Position numbers and translations under genes: made by a program. Below are positions 42,125-53,212 of a DNA stretch of 64,000 nucleotides, one piece after another. Position 1 is the stretch's first letter. The number at the start of each line of letters is the position of its first letter. The stretch comes from Piliocolobus tephrosceles (taxonomy: Eukaryota; Chordata; Mammalia; Primates; Cercopithecidae), in assembly GCF_002776525.5 (NCBI RefSeq), contig NC_045447.1, positions 17,365,068 through 17,429,067 of the forward strand, in the 5' to 3' direction. The notes beneath the pieces are model-generated. The model was not told the origin of the DNA. It saw only the letters and a program-made list of their open reading frames with translations, and searched no databases.

Positions 42125-42426
42125 TTTTTTATTTTTATTTATTTATTTTTTTTGAGACAGAGTTTTGCTCTTGTTGCCCAGGCTGGAGTGCAACGGTGCG
42201 ATCTTGGCTCACTGCAACCTCTGCCTCCCAGGTTCAAGCGATTCTCCTGCCTCAGTCTCCCAAGTAGCTGGGATTACAGGCATGTGCCACCGTGACCAGC
42301 TAATTTTGTATTTTTAGTGCAGATGGGGTTTCTCTATGTTGGTCAGGCTGGTCTTGAACTTCCCACCCCGCCTGCCTTGTCCTCCCAAAGTGCTGGGATT
42401 ATAGGCGTGAGCCACTGTGCCTGGCC
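42125..42426 (-). mobile_element. Alu
   Basis: AAATTTCTCTT flanks both ends. Small deletion near CTTGAACTTCCCACC. Confidence 0.94.
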
Positions 42427-42544
42427 AAAATTTCTCTTTTTCTTTAGGTCTTTTGTCCATCTATTATATGGGTATGTATGTGTATGTTAGGGATCTAATT
42501 TTATTTTATTTTTTTATGAATAGCCAATTGCCCAGCAATGCTTT
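42427..42544. other. AT-rich spacer
   Basis: No confident assignment. Borders the L1M piece. Confidence 0.4.
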
Positions 42545-42942
42545 AACATTCATATAATATCAAATTCACATTTCAGATGGCTAAGCCATTTTAAAGTGTG
42601 CAATTCAGTGGCATTCAGAACATTCACAATGTTGTGTAAGCATCACCACGATCTAGTCCCAGAGAGCTATACATTACCTCGAAAGGAAACCCTGTACCCG
42701 TGAAGCAGTCTCTCCTCATTCCCTTCCTCCTAGCCCCTGGTAATCACTTTTCTGCTTTCTGTCTATCAGTTTTAACTATTGGATATTTTACATAAATGAA
42801 ATTCTACAATATGTGGTCTTTTGTGCCTGGCTTCTTTCGTTTAGCACAATGTTTTCAAGGTTCATCTATGTTGAGGTACGAATCAGTACTTCATTCCTTT
42901 TGATGCTAAGTAATTTTCCACTATATAAATGTACAACAATCT
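42545..42942 (-). mobile_element. L1M fragment
   Basis: AAGTGTGCAATTCAGTGGC, AACCCTGTACCCG, GGTCTTTTGTGCCTGGCTTC and AGCACAATGTTTTCAAGGTT are reversed old L1 3' region motifs. Continues at 43584. Confidence 0.75.
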
Positions 42943-43236
42943 GGCCGGACGCAGTGGCTCATGCCTGTAATCCCAGCAATTTGGGAGGCCGAGGCGGGCA
43001 CATAGCCTGAGGTCAGGAGTTCGAGACCACCCTGGCCAACATAGAGAAATCCCATCTCTACTAAAAATACAAAATTAGCAGAGCATGGTGGTGCATGCCT
43101 GTAATCCCAGCTACTCGCAAGGCTGAGGCAGGAGAATCACCTGAACCTGGGAAACGGAGGTTGCAGTGAGCTGAGATTGTGCCATTGCACTCCAACCTGG
43201 GCAACAAAAGCAACACTTCATTTCAAAAAAATAATA
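42943..43236 (+). mobile_element. Alu inside L1M
   Basis: Full Alu, A/T-rich tail. Confidence 0.94.
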
Positions 43237-43274
43237 GTAATATATTTAAACAAAACATATTCAGTTTATCATTC

Positions 43275-43583
43275 TTTTTTTTTTTTTTTTTTTTTTATTT
43301 TTTCAGAGCCTCACTCCATCACCCAGGCTGGAGTCCAGTGGCACAATCTCGGCTCACTGCAACCTCCGCGTACCAGATTCAAGTGATTCTTGTGCCTCGG
43401 CCTCCTGAGTAGCTGTAATTACAGGCACTTGCCACCACGCCTGGCCAATTTTTGTTATTTTTAATAGAGACAGGGTTTCACCATGTTGACCAGGCTGGTC
43501 TTGAACTCCTGGTTTCAAGGGATCCGCCCGGCTGGGCCTCCCAAAGTGCTGGGATTACAGGCTTGAGCCACCACGCCTGGCCT
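43275..43583 (-). mobile_element. Alu inside L1M
   Basis: GTTTATCATTC duplication (43264-43274, 43584-43594). Confidence 0.95.
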
Positions 43584-43690
43584 GTTTATCATTCTTTAGT
43601 TGATAGACATTTGGGTTGTTTCCATTTGTTGGTTATGGTGGATAGTGATGCCACGAACTTTCCCGTCTAAGCTTTTGTTTGCACACTTTC
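43584..43690 (-). mobile_element. L1M fragment, continued
   Basis: TTGATAGACATTTGGGTTGT and TTCCATTTGTTGGTTATGGT. Confidence 0.7.
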
Positions 43691-44011
43691 TTTCAATTCC
43701 TTGAGGTCTGGCAGCATTTTTTGAAGAGTTTGCTTTTTCTCCCACTGCTCTGGTGTTCCTCTGTCACACACAGGTGTGGGTCTCTTACTGGGCTCCTTAT
43801 TCTGACCCATTGGTCTAAGAACCCAACCTGGCACCAACACTACACTTCCTTGATTGTTTTAGCCTCCTGGTACATCTTGACATCTGGTTAAATTTGGCCC
43901 TTTGCTCTTTCTATGAATTTTAGGAGCAGCCATCAAGTTCCAGAAAAACTCCATTGGGGTTTGTTTGTAGTTGATTTGAGAATTGCCATATTTTTTGTTT
44001 GTTTTGAAATA
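43691..44011. other. Unassigned sequence
   Basis: Possibly a continuation of old L1. No clear landmark. Confidence 0.35.
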
Positions 44012-44154
44012 TTTTTTGCTTTTTAAAAAAAAAAATTGAGATGGGGTCTTACTATGTTTTCCCAGGCTGATCTCAAACTCCTGGCCTCAAGGGATCCTCC
44101 CACTTCACCCTCCCAAAGTGTTGGGATTACAGGCATGAGCCACCACACCTGGAG
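44012..44154 (-). mobile_element. Alu left monomer (FLAM-like)
   Basis: Single arm, GAGATGGGGTCTTACTATG to CACCACACCTGG. Confidence 0.85.
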
Positions 44155-45758
44155 AATTGTGTATTGGCGATGTTGACGCTTTCTGACACTTTCAGGAGTC
44201 CTGACCCTTTCTCCTCAGTACTTTTGCATGTGACTCCCTTGAAAGTCCCTCCCTCTTCTCTGCCCTAGTCAACTCCCTCTTCTGGTCTTGTTTTTCCCAT
44301 CTCTGCACCACTATCTTCCTCCTACTTGGCTGCAAACTCCTCTAGGCTATGGCTGGTCTAACTTGTTTACCTTGGTGTTCTTAGCAAGTAGGACAGATAA
44401 TTGGGCCCTATAAATATAAATATTTCTTGGCAAGAATATGAGAGATACAAGAGGAAGGTCTTCTGGTCCTGGGGCATTTGACCATATCCAGAGGAACATC
44501 AAACAAAATTACTTAATTTCCTTTTGCCTCTACTTTCTCCCCTGGGAAAGGGTGATGTGATTAATGTCCCCTCCCAAGGTGGGGTGAAGATTAAATAAGT
44601 ATGAGTAACATGTAAAGCACTTGGAGCAAAGTCTGTCTGGTGGTCAGAGCTACCTAACAGGTTCCGTGACCTACCATTACTCTTCCAGAATCTTTTGGCC
44701 TCATATTTCTGGGATGCTCTGGTGGCTTCAAAGCTCTTTCCTTAAGTCATTTAATTTTGATTTTACTTCTCCTAAGAACTAGTTATCTTACCCCCATTTT
44801 GCATGTGAGACAAATAAGGGGAAGAATGAGTTATCTAAGGCCTTAAACCTAGAACTCTTGATCCCAAACCCAAGGAGGCGTAATCTTTAAGGTGTTTTCC
44901 AGCATAGACATTCAGTCAGCAGAATTGCTAGTCTGACTTTCAGAACGATATGACTCTCAAAAGGGGGGAAAAAATCTAACAGGCCCACAAGGTCGACTTA
45001 CATTACTTTTATTTTATTGGAACAGCTGTAAACCTAAAATTAAGCGTGAACTTCTCGTGCTCATAGATCTAGAAACCAACCACAAAACCAAAACAAGTCT
45101 TCAAAGTAAATACCACAAAACCAATTTTAAAAATTCAAAGTAACAACACTAAATCAGTTGACTGGTTAAACTGCTGACATTGGGTGTAACGGTAACAGAG
45201 TAAAGGCTTTGGGTATTTTGTTTCCGGTGTCACATCTTTGGATTTTGACCATGATGGGTCATCATTTGTGCCATTGTCATATTCACTATCATTGTTTTAT
45301 TAAAAAAAAAAAGAGGGGGGAGAAGTTCATAATCCAGTTTGATGGGCTGAGCAATTTAAACAATGCATTCTCAAATGCAATAACGAAAAGTGGAAAATAA
45401 TACACTTAGTATAACGTCACTCATTGTATATTTGCTGTGATGCTCACAACTAATGAACTATTGCAAGTGTGTTCACAAAAGACAATAATAGCCCAATTTA
45501 TCCTTTAGCAAAGGGCCCATTGTGCTGGCTGTCCTGGAGTTCCTCATTCCTGAGCTGTTGTGTGGGGCTGATGACTCCATCCTCCCACCACTTTACTCCA
45601 CTGAACCCAACCGGAAACTCCATTCCCCCAAATTCCCTGACATAACCTCGCCTATCAGGCTGCTGTCCCTTTCTCATTAGTAAGAGACAATTAAAATTAT
45701 ACATGATTCCCATGCTCTGTGCTATTTCCTGATGTCAAATTACAGTTCCAATGTATTC
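44155..45758. other. Mostly unique, 1.6 kb
   Basis: MIR plus at about 44500-44650 (GATTAAATAAGTATGAGTAA, GTAAAGCACTTGGAGC) and MIR minus at about 44740-44880. From 45000 the sequence resembles a 3' UTR read in reverse: TTTATTTTATTGG at 45007-45019 gives AATAAA on the minus strand. No long frame. Confidence 0.5.
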
Positions 45759-45786
45759 AATTATTTAAAAAGCTAATTTCTTTTTT

Positions 45787-46118
45787 GTCATTGTTTGTTT
45801 GTTGTAGTTGTTGTTTTGAGACGGAGGCTCACTCTGTCCCCAGGTTGGAGTGCAGTGGCCCAGGCTGGAGTGCAGTGGTGCAATCTTGGCTCACTGCCAC
45901 CTCTGCCTCCTGAGTTCAAGCGATTCTCAGTCTTCAGCCTCCAGAGTAGCTGGGATTACAGGTGCACACCACCACACCCAGGGAATTTTTGTATATTTTG
46001 TAGAGACCGGGTTTCGCCACGTTGCCCAATCTGGTCTGGAACTCCTGAGCTCAAGCAATCCGCCTACCTCGGCCTCCCAAAATGCTGGGATTACAGGAGT
46101 GAGCCACTGTGCCCGGCC
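45787..46118 (-). mobile_element. Alu with tandem duplication
   Basis: 24-bp target duplication with two changes (45759-45782, 46120-46143). The GGAGTGCAGTGGCCCAGGCT region is duplicated in tandem (about 20 bp). Confidence 0.95.
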
Positions 46119-46370
46119 GAATTATTTAAGAAGCGAATTTCTTAGTCTATGAAAATGACGTTCAATGGCAAATGGCAAAATGAAGTTCTGACTTTTCCAC
46201 CTGTAAAGTAGATTGATATGAGCAGTAGTGAGATGACCTTGTAGCTATCAGTATAAGACAAGAGAACTGAGGGCAGCCAGTTGTGGCCACAACAACTCTC
46301 TCAAAGTGAATCGCTGCCACACTGGGCACAGAAGCGCACATTCTGATATCGAATGTTTTGGATTCCTTTC

Positions 46371-46531
46371 TTTTTTTTTTTTTTTTTTTTGTTCAAATAG
46401 GATTTAATGTTCACTGCCAGTCATACATCAGCAGAAATATTTCCCAGAAATAACAAAGGGTCACAAAACAAGTCAGAATCATCATCCTGGGAGAAATCAT
46501 AGAGATTATCGTTGCCAAGGAAACTTTTTTG
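46371..46531 (-). other. Possible 3' end of a minus-strand transcript or retrocopy
   Basis: T20 at 46371-46390 reads as an A-tail on the minus strand, 12 bases after ATTAAA (46403-46408). Just upstream, 46421-46531 is an open 36-codon frame rich in Asp, Phe and Leu (NDNLYDFSQDDDSDLFCDP), ending in TGA. It may be chance. I do not recognise the protein, and no acceptor or second duplication is evident. Confidence 0.3.
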
Positions 46532-46659
46532 TTATACAATTACTTTTATTTATGTTAAACAAAACTTTGCCTTATCTAGATAGCATACTACATAATTCTA
46601 GTAAACAGTTATTCCACAGCCTAGGGGCTGCCTTAGAGCCCCGTTTGAGACACTCTGGG

Positions 46660-48360
46660 CTCGAAGATCATGAAGTCAGTGCGCAAACGCGGGCAGACCC
46701 TGCACCAGGTGCCCAACGCCCAGCCCTCACTTCCCAAGCTCAGGACTCCTGCAAGGGTGACTCCGGCCCTCGGCCTGCCGCTGTCTACATTCGCGCTCTT
46801 CCTTCCTCGGGAAACAAACCGTGGATCAGATCTCCCAGGCTCTGGGTTCCCCAGAGTTTGGCAGTGTGCCAGGGCACCGCGGCCCCTCCCTGCAGCACAG
46901 GGTGACAGACCCCACTCCATCCTCCAGCGCCCCGGGTTCCCGCTCCATCACAGACACCACCACCACCACCCGGCGCAGGCCCAAGAAGGCAAAAGAGGCC
47001 CAGTCACTCTCACTGGGGATTTTATTTTCTTTTTTTTGCTGGTTTCAGGCTTTTTTCTGCCTGAGTGAAAATGAAACAAACACACCCGCGCCCCCGGCGC
47101 GCACACACATTCATTCATGCACTCACGCGCGGGCCTTCCAGCTGTCTGTGTCCGGGGCGGGGACCGGTTTGGCACCGACCGCTGCCGGCCGGGCACAGCG
47201 CGCCGCCTGTTGTCAGCGCTCGCCGGTCCCTCGCGCCCCTGCCCGCTGCGCTCTGCCCAGAGCAGACGCCCGGCCGGCCGGCCCACGGGCAGGAGTACGG
47301 GCCCACGCTCGGGCGGAGGCGGCGCGGTAGCTGATCCCAGCGCCTAGGGCCTCGCAGTGGCCCGGAGCTAGGCGCGGTCCTGCTCAGCTCCGCTCGCTGC
47401 GCGCGGGTCCTGGGTGCCCGGGTTCTGCGGATCAGGTGGGTCCCGCAGGGCGCCGCCCAGGTCCCCGGAGGCCACGAGCAGGGCACGGACGGGAGGGCTC
47501 CACGCTTGGGCGAGGGTGGTGAGGGGAGTGGGGGCGGGCCGCTGCTCCGGCCCTGCCCGGTTTCTGCCCTGCCTGTGTCCCTGCTTTTGTTCTTGTCGCT
47601 ACCTCGGTGCCAAATCGGACCCAGTTTCTGTCGCTCTGTCCCCATCCTGTGCCCGTCCCTCCCACTGTCCCGCCTACCGAGACTGGAGCCTGAGGGGCTG
47701 CAGGCTGAGGTTCCCCCACGAGTCCGCGGGGTGGGGGTGGGGAAGAGAGGGGAGACGCAGGGGACACAGGATGCGACCAAGTAAGTCGCAGTGAGTGAGG
47801 GGTCTGTCCTTGCCTGTGGGACAAGACAGAGGAATGACTCTCGCCCAGGACAAGATAGGAAAGGGGCACCTCTGGGAAGGGGGATCTGGGAGTGGGGGGA
47901 TAAAGTGAGGGTCGCAGGAACCCCAAGGAGCAGGGGAATAGACAGGGAGATGTCAGAGAGTTTCGGAGAGCCGAGGACTCATCCAGACGCCCAGCATGGG
48001 GAAAGTTTCCGACACTAACTTTGGCAGCCGGGGTGCCTGCTGCACTGGGGCGATGGGAGGAGGGAGGTTCCTCCAACTCTTCAAACCACCTCACTCCTAC
48101 TCGAAAGGGACACCACCCCGCGTTTGTAAATGGCAGGAAAACAGCTAGACACAATGTTTGCACAAACTCTCGAAGAGCATCCGAAAAACAGTAAAAAGAA
48201 GAAGAAAAAAAAATGTCAGCGCGCAAAGAGCCAGAGAAAGAGAGGGATTTGAGATTCCTCCATCTTCTAGCTGTGGCAGCCGGGGAGGGAGAGGGAGGCG
48301 CCGCGGGTGTGAGGGCCCTCCTCCTCATCACAGGTAGGAACCGAGACCCGAGACCCGAGG
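46660..48360. promoter_or_regulatory. CpG island, probable promoter
   Basis: CpG-dense and repeat-free, densest at 47085-47480. Contains GC boxes GGGGCGGGGA (47154-47163) and GGGGGCGGG (47530-47538) and no TATA box. Three plus-strand donor matches follow: GATCAG|GTGGGT at 47435, CCAA|GTAAGT at 47781 and ACAG|GTAGGA at 48333, which favours a plus-strand first exon. The minus strand is not excluded. The 221- and 393-codon minus frames here are what GC-rich sequence gives by chance. Confidence 0.75.
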
Positions 48361-50817
48361 CAGCTGTTTTGAGGCTTTGCTCCTCGTTTGCACTCCTTTG
48401 GGCTCCTGAGCAGGTCTCGCTGCTGCCTCCTTCCTTTACTTGGAAACAGACGTGTCTCAGGAGGCAGGAGATGTAGGGTGGAGCCCTGGCCTGCCACTTG
48501 CTGCCAGTAAGAAGCCACCTTCCCAGACAGAGCCTCAGTTTCCACGATTGTGAAATAAGGATGCTGGTGCAGACCTTCCTTCCGGTCTCTGAGTAAGGAA
48601 ATGCAAAGTGCATGGTGAAGGAGGGCTCTGGGGGTGGGGGATGTGGAGGACAGGGTTATTCTGCTGCATTTCTGTGCTTCTTTGACTACACCAGGCACTT
48701 TTTATTCTTTTGGAGTTACTTCTGGGTGAATTTTGCCTCCTCTACCAGATGGGGGGCAGCATGCAGATCTAAGTTATATCATTTACATGTAACTGGTGTT
48801 CAATGACTGAATAAGGCAGAGCTGAATGAATCCCTAAGGATTGCCCAGTCTAGGAGATTTCAACTCTGTCTTGTGAGGCCGGACATCCTGCCTCAAGGGC
48901 CACCATGATGGGGGAGGGGAACCTAGAGGACAGGACTCTGGCCTCTTCCCTATCTTATTTCAGACAGAACCAGTTCCGTTCTTCCTTATCTCCTCTATGT
49001 ACTGGGAAACTCCTGAGAACATTTTTGATGTCAGATTGTCCACATCCAATCACCAGGGGACCTCCTGAGACTGGGAACCTGCTCATTGAACACTGCGGGC
49101 CTCCTACGAATAGACCCACGTTGGGGTGGTATAGGTGGTCCAGCCAGATAGCAACAATGTCGTCCTCCCACTGTTTGAGAAAGGTCTTGGGGCATGGAGT
49201 CCTGGCTTCAGCTGTAAAGTTCAGAAACTCAAATGGGCCACTCATCAGGCTCTGTCACATTTCCTGTTTGTGAGCCTGGACTTAAGTGGAGTTTTAGGTG
49301 AAGGGCAAGAGGTTTGGAAGCAGAGCCTTACTTACTGGAATTACAATTATCAGAGGGGAAGAGCCTAGAAGATTCCACCTAAACCTTTGTTTTGCGGATG
49401 CGGAAACCGAGGCCTAGAGAATGCAAGAACCTATCCTAGTTCATGGCATGTGCAGGAATCACAAATGGTTTTTTGGTGTTGTCGTTGTTGTTTTGAGATT
49501 ATGTAATCTTAGAATGGGTGATCTAGCAGTTCCTAAGCTGTTCCCCAGTCCACTTCCCCATGTTCCATAGATGTGATCTGAGGAAGTGGGTGGATATGGG
49601 TGCAAAGGGGAGCGGACCATTCCCCCTTCCCTCCTTCTTGAGCCTCTGTATCTTCATGTGTAAAATAAAGCCCAGGGCCCTGCTCTGGTGATCCATATAG
49701 ACATCCACAAAAGGTCTTTGTGTGTGCTAATCAGTGTGGGGCTAGCACTGAGCGGGAGTGGGCTGCTGGGCTCTCTCCCATTTCTCTCCAGAGCCCAGCC
49801 TGAGTCCCAGGTTTGGGAAACCTTGTCTCCACCCCTCTGCTTTCCTATACACCACCATCCACCACTCAGCACTGGCTACATTTTGGCAGTTCCCTCTACC
49901 CCATCAACTCACAAAGACATGTATTTCAAAGGCATATAATGCTAGACACTTTACACGTGAAAACACTTAAACTTCACAACAACCTTACAAAATCCTGTTC
50001 GTTCACTGGTTAGGACGGGATACTGAAGTTCTGAAGGAGGCTGCCTAAGGACTCTGTCACATAGCCAGTGGGGTGAGGGACTCTGGGGGAATTGTCCCAG
50101 CTCCTCACAGTCTTCCTGGAGGCTCCATTCTGTCTGCCTGCCTTGTAGCCAGCACTGAGCAGAGGGCAGGGGAGCCAGGGAAGGTGGGCCCATGTGGCCT
50201 GGGACCAAGGACACTCTGGCAGGCAGATCCGCTGGTTGACCTTTAAATATTATTTTAATATTTGTTCAGCATTTATCTGGGGTGGGAAAATGGATTTGCA
50301 ATGAATAAAATCATGAGCCTCTTCCGGATTCCAAATTCCATTCTACACCGGACTATTTTCCGGAAGCAGAAGGAACAGAAATTCACAGACAGAGTCACTT
50401 TCCCAGGGGCAGTAAGTTAATGTCCTGGAGAAACACTGGCTGTTCCTTGCTTTTCTGTAGCTCTGTTTCTCTTCAGTTTGCGTTTGAGCTTTTCCAAGCC
50501 AGACGGCTTTTGGGGAGGCTCATTAGAAGGTTTATTTTGGTTCCGGTTTTGTTTTAAATTGCCTTAAATATAGAAAAGAACAGCTAGTCTTAGAGAGAAG
50601 GACCACTCTGCGTGTCATTTATTTTGACTGAGCAGCTTGGTGTGTACTTCAGTTGGCATCCTTGAACTTGGCTCCCTGTGTTATATAAGGAAAGTATCGC
50701 TCACATTTATATAATATCAACAATGCATTTTTTTCAGAGTGTCAGAGAACCACCAGATTTATTTAAATAACTTTCTGTCTGATTACAAAAGTAACATGTT
50801 CTCATTGCAGAACATTT
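48361..50817. other. Mostly unique, 2.4 kb downstream of the CpG island
   Basis: MIR plus at about 48470-48610 (GCCTGCCACTTGCTGCCAGT, CCTCAGTTTCCACGATTGTG). MIR minus at about 49375-49470 and 49925-50080. No gene recognised. Could be intron 1 of whatever the island drives. Confidence 0.5.
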
Positions 50818-50830
50818 GAAAAATGTAGAG

Positions 50831-51044
50831 AGCGGCGGAGCCTATAATCTCAGTACTTTGGGAGGCTGAAACGGGTGGATCACCTGAGGTCAGGAGTTCG
50901 AGACCAGCCTGACCAACATGGTAAAACCCCGTCTCTACTAAAAATACAAAAATTAGCTGGGCATGGTGGCGCATGCCTGTAATCCCAGCTACTTCAGACT
51001 GGGTGACAGAGCGAAACTCCATCTCAAAAAAAAAAAAGAAAAAA
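50831..51044 (+). mobile_element. Alu with deleted right arm
   Basis: GAAAAATG(T/C)A(G/C)AG at both ends (50818-50830, 51045-51057). About 75 bases are missing between CAGCTACT and TCAGACTGGGTG. Confidence 0.93.
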
Positions 51045-51145
51045 GAAAAATGCACAGAGGTAGAAGGGAAAAACAGACCACTCTCCCACAATCTCCTTGC
51101 CCGGCGTTCACTACTGTTGCCATGTGAATCTAGCTCTGGCCAGAA

Positions 51146-51211
51146 TTTTTTTTTTTTTTTTTTTGATTGCTGTAAAATATATATAACATGAACTTTACTA
51201 TTTTAACCCTT
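51146..51211 (-). mobile_element. Old L1M, part 1
   Basis: TGCTGTAAAATATATATAAC and ATGAACTTTACTATTTTAACC. Continues at 52502 after a younger L1. Confidence 0.7.
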
Positions 51212-51337
51212 TTTAAAACTTTTTAATAGATTCAGTGGGTATGAATGCAGTTTTGTTACATGGATATACTGCATAGTGGTGAGGTCTGGACTTTTAGTGT
51301 GCGCATCACCCAAATAGTGAACATTGCACCCAATAGG

Positions 51338-51642
51338 TTTTTTTTTTTTTTTTTTTTTTGAGATAGAGTCTCGATCTGTCACCCAGGCTGGAGTGAAGTG
51401 GCGAAATCTCAACTCACTGCAACCTCTGCCCCCCGGGGTTCAAGCGATTCTCCCGCTTCAGCCTCTCAAGTAGCTGGGACTATAGGCCCTCACCACCACA
51501 CCCAGCTAAGTTTTGTTTTTTCAGTAGAGACGGGGTTTCACCATATTGGTTAGGCTGGTCTCAAACTCCTGACGTCAAATAATCTGCCCGCCTCAGCCTC
51601 CCAAAGTGCTGGGATTACAGGCGTGAGCCTCTGCGCCTGGCC
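51338..51642 (-). mobile_element. Alu inside L1
   Basis: CAATAGG flanks both ends. T22 head. Confidence 0.95.
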
Positions 51643-51882
51643 TCAATAGGTAATTTTTTAACCCTCATCTTCCTCCAAACTCCACCCACCTATTGGAGTC
51701 TCCAGTGTCTATTTTTGTATGTCCATGTGTATCCATTGTTTAGCTCCCACTTATGAGAGAATATGTGGTATTTGATTTTCTGTTTTTGAGTTATTTCACT
51801 GAGGATAATGGCCTCCAGCTCTATCCATGTGGCTGCAAAAGACATGATTTCACTCTTTTTTATGGCTGCATAGTATTCCATG

Positions 51883-51895
51883 GTGTGTGTGTGTA

Positions 51896-51928
<33 letters not shown>
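51883..51928. repeat. (TG)n microsatellite
   Basis: About 20 TG units with TATGTATG interruption, grown from the ATGGTGTG site of the L1. Confidence 0.95.
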
Positions 51929-52027
51929 CTCATTTTCTGTATCCGGTTATCCACTGATGGGCATTTAAGTTGATTCTATTACTTTGCCATTGTGAATAGC
52001 ACTGTGATAAACATGAGTGCTGGTGTC

Positions 52028-52346
52028 TTTTGTTGTTGTAGTTGCTGTTGTTGTTTTTATTGTTGAGACAGAGTCTCGCTCTGTCACCCAGGCTGGAGTG
52101 TGATGGCACTATCTTGGCTTACTGCAACCTCTGTCTCCCGGGTTTAAGGAATTCTCCTACCTCAGCCTCCCAAGTAGCTGGCATTACAGGCACATACCAC
52201 CATGCCTGGCTAATTTTTTTATATTTTTAGTAGAAACACAGTTTCGCCATGTTGGCCAGGCTGGTCTGGAACTCCTGACAGAGCGATCCACCTGCCTCGG
52301 CCTCCCATAGTGCTGGGATTACAGGCATGAGTCACCGCACCTGGAC
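52028..52346 (-). mobile_element. Alu inside L1
   Basis: TTG-repeat head, full body. Confidence 0.94.
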
Positions 52347-52501
52347 TCCATACTGTTTTTCATAGAGGTTATACTAATTTACATTCCCACCAACAGTGTA
52401 TAAGGATTCTCTTTTTCTCCACATCCTTGCCAATATCTGTTGTTTTTTGATTTTTTAGTAATGGCCATTCTGAGTGGTATAAGATGGTATCCAATTGTGG
52501 C

Positions 52502-52939
52502 ATTTTAACCCTTCCGAGGTGTACAGTATGGCAGCGTTCAGTACATTCATAGCATTGCACAACCATCATCACTATCCATCTCCAGAACTTTCCCATAATT
52601 CCAAACAATAGCCCTGTGCCAATTAAACAGTAACATCCCATTCCTCCCTTCCCCCAGCCCCTCGTAGCCACTATGCTACTTTCAGTCTCTATGAAGTTGA
52701 TTATTCTAGATACCTCATGTACGTGGAATCATACAATATTTGTCTTTTGGAATCTGGTTTATTTCACTTAGCATAATGTCTTCAAGGTTCAGAATTTCCT
52801 TCTTATTTAATGCTGAGAAACAGTCTGTTGTATGTATGTCCCACACTTTGTTTATTCATTCATCTGTTGAACATTTGAGTTTTTTCTATCTTGTTGGTTA
52901 TTGTGAATAACGCTGCTTGAACATGAGCGCAAAAATACC
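52502..52939 (-). mobile_element. Old L1M, part 2
   Basis: GTACATTCATAGCATTGCAC, CCCCCAGCCCCTCGTAGCC and CACTTAGCATAATGTCTTCA. Same family as 42545-42942. Confidence 0.78.
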
Positions 52940-53212
52940 ATGTGACTCTGTTGCCCAGGCTGGAATGTAATGGTGTAATCTCAGCTCACTGCAACCTCTG
53001 CCACCTGGGCTCAAGCAATCTTCTCACCTCAGCCTCCCAAGTAGCTGGAACTGCAGGTGTACACCACCACACCTGGTTAGTTTTGTATTTTTTGTAGGGA
53101 CAGGGTTTTACCATGCTGCCTAGCCTGCTCTTGAACTCCTGGGCTGAAGCCGTCTGCCTGTGTTGGCCTCCCAGAGTGCTGGGATTACAGGTGTGAGCGG
53201 CTGCACCCAGCC
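52940..53212 (-). mobile_element. Alu, old, tail lost
   Basis: Starts within TGTGACTCTGTTGCCCAGG with no T-run. Left-arm end GGCTGCACCCAGCC. Confidence 0.9.

Larger units (their letters stand above)
51212..52501 (-). mobile_element. L1 (primate-age), 5'-truncated, in old L1M
   Basis: Bounded by ATTTTAACCCTT (51200-51211, 52502-52513). Reads GTTTTGTTACATGGATATAC, TTAGCTCCCACTTATGAG and TATGGCTGCATAGTATTCCA in reverse L1 order. The minus frame 51690-51881 is the C-terminal end of L1 ORF2 (MEYYAAIKKSEIMSF). Split by two Alus. Confidence 0.88.

Noticed and set aside
51690..51881. Independent small gene MEYYAAIKK...
   Set aside because: This is the well-known C-terminal end of L1 ORF2 in a truncated L1.
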